From Bacteroidales bacterium UBA3623 (GTDB lineage Bacteria > Bacteroidota > Bacteroidia > Bacteroidales > UBA932): a DNA stretch of 7,363 nucleotides. This document shows, one piece after another, positions 7,178 through 7,363 of this stretch. A program made the translations under genes and the position numbers. The DNA lies in contig DFLI01000142.1 in assembly GCA_002373715.1 (NCBI GenBank), positions 1-7,363 of the forward strand, given 5' to 3'. Numbering within the stretch: position 1 is the stretch's first letter; every line of letters starts with the position of its first letter. The notes beneath the pieces were generated by a model. The model ran no database searches and was not told the DNA's origin. It saw only the letters and a list, made by a program, of their open reading frames with translations.

Positions 7178-7363
7178 TTACGTTAATAACTGAGGCAGGA
7201 AGGTGCTGAAAACCAATATAATGAGTCCAAGTACCAACACGGCTATCGTCTTTTTGGAACACCCCTTCCATTCCTTGAGGATAATGCCCCATACGTTGGA
7301 GAACGTGACATTGAAAGCCATCAGGATGCAGAAGGCAAGGGTGTCCATGGCGCTGCCCGGCTC
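7178..7363 (-). CDS. rhaT: L-rhamnose/H+ symporter, C-terminal fragment (gene runs off the right edge)
   Basis: Only the last 61 codons and the TAA stop (7180-7178) are in the window. The reading frame is open to the edge. The translation has two hydrophobic segments (about fragment residues 6-29 and 40-60) separated by a short basic loop containing NVWGIILKEWKGCSKKT. That arrangement and the LKEWKG-SKKT loop fit the C-terminal end of RhaT-type rhamnose-proton symporters of Bacteroidota, a ten-helix inner-membrane family in the drug/metabolite transporter superfamily. The assignment is strengthened by rhaD two genes downstream. The 15-nt gap to the next gene implies co-transcription. Another DMT-superfamily permease cannot be fully excluded from such a short piece. 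Confidence 0.75.
   Translation of the reverse strand, partial: EPGSAMDTLAFCILMAFNVTFSNVWGIILKEWKGCSKKTIAVLVLGLIILVFSTFLPQLLT

Overview
All seven genes recognisable in this window lie on the minus strand, so transcription runs from high to low coordinates. The organism is most likely a gut- or rumen-type Bacteroidales (Bacteroidota). The reasons are promoter matches of the Bacteroidota form (TTTG, about 20 nt, then TAnnTTTG), the absence of clear Shine-Dalgarno sequences, several very short intergenic gaps, and a secreted carbohydrate-active enzyme cluster with GH3 and acetylesterase proteins typical of that group. Base composition looks slightly above 50% GC by eye. Genus cannot be fixed from sequence alone.

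Region 1 (7363 down to 4977) is the end of an L-rhamnose catabolic operon. It holds the C-terminal end of the rhamnose/H+ symporter (rhaT, partial), a complete dihydrolipoyl dehydrogenase (lpdA type), and rhamnulose-1-phosphate aldolase (rhaD). The rhaT-lpdA gap is 15 nt, and the lpdA stop overlaps the rhaD start in an ATGA junction, so the three are almost certainly co-transcribed. The dehydrogenase between transporter and aldolase is the odd element here.

Region 2 (4990 to 4487) is a small independent unit. A good TACCTTTG -7 box lies in the 38-nt gap after rhaD and drives a 131-residue single-domain FMN-binding lipoprotein with an SGAT flavinylation motif. The gene ends just before a long, nearly perfect hairpin terminator.

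Region 3 (4507 to the left edge) is a secreted polysaccharide-deacylation operon. Its likely promoter overlaps the terminator hairpin. It encodes a cinnamoyl/feruloyl-esterase-like alpha/beta hydrolase, a CE1/PHB-depolymerase-like esterase with an extra degenerate N-terminal hydrolase-like half, an SGNH sialate-O-acetylesterase-type (probable acetylxylan-type) esterase, and the start of a GH3 beta-xylosidase/beta-glucosidase cut by the window edge. All four carry signal peptides. Together they look like a set that strips hydroxycinnamoyl and acetyl groups from hemicellulose (xylan-like) oligosaccharides so that the GH3 enzyme can trim the backbone. The substrate is inferred, not shown.

I saw no RNA genes, CRISPR arrays, insertion sequences or long repeats. 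No stretch over 300 bases lacks a gene; the longest gap is 87 bases (4456-4542).
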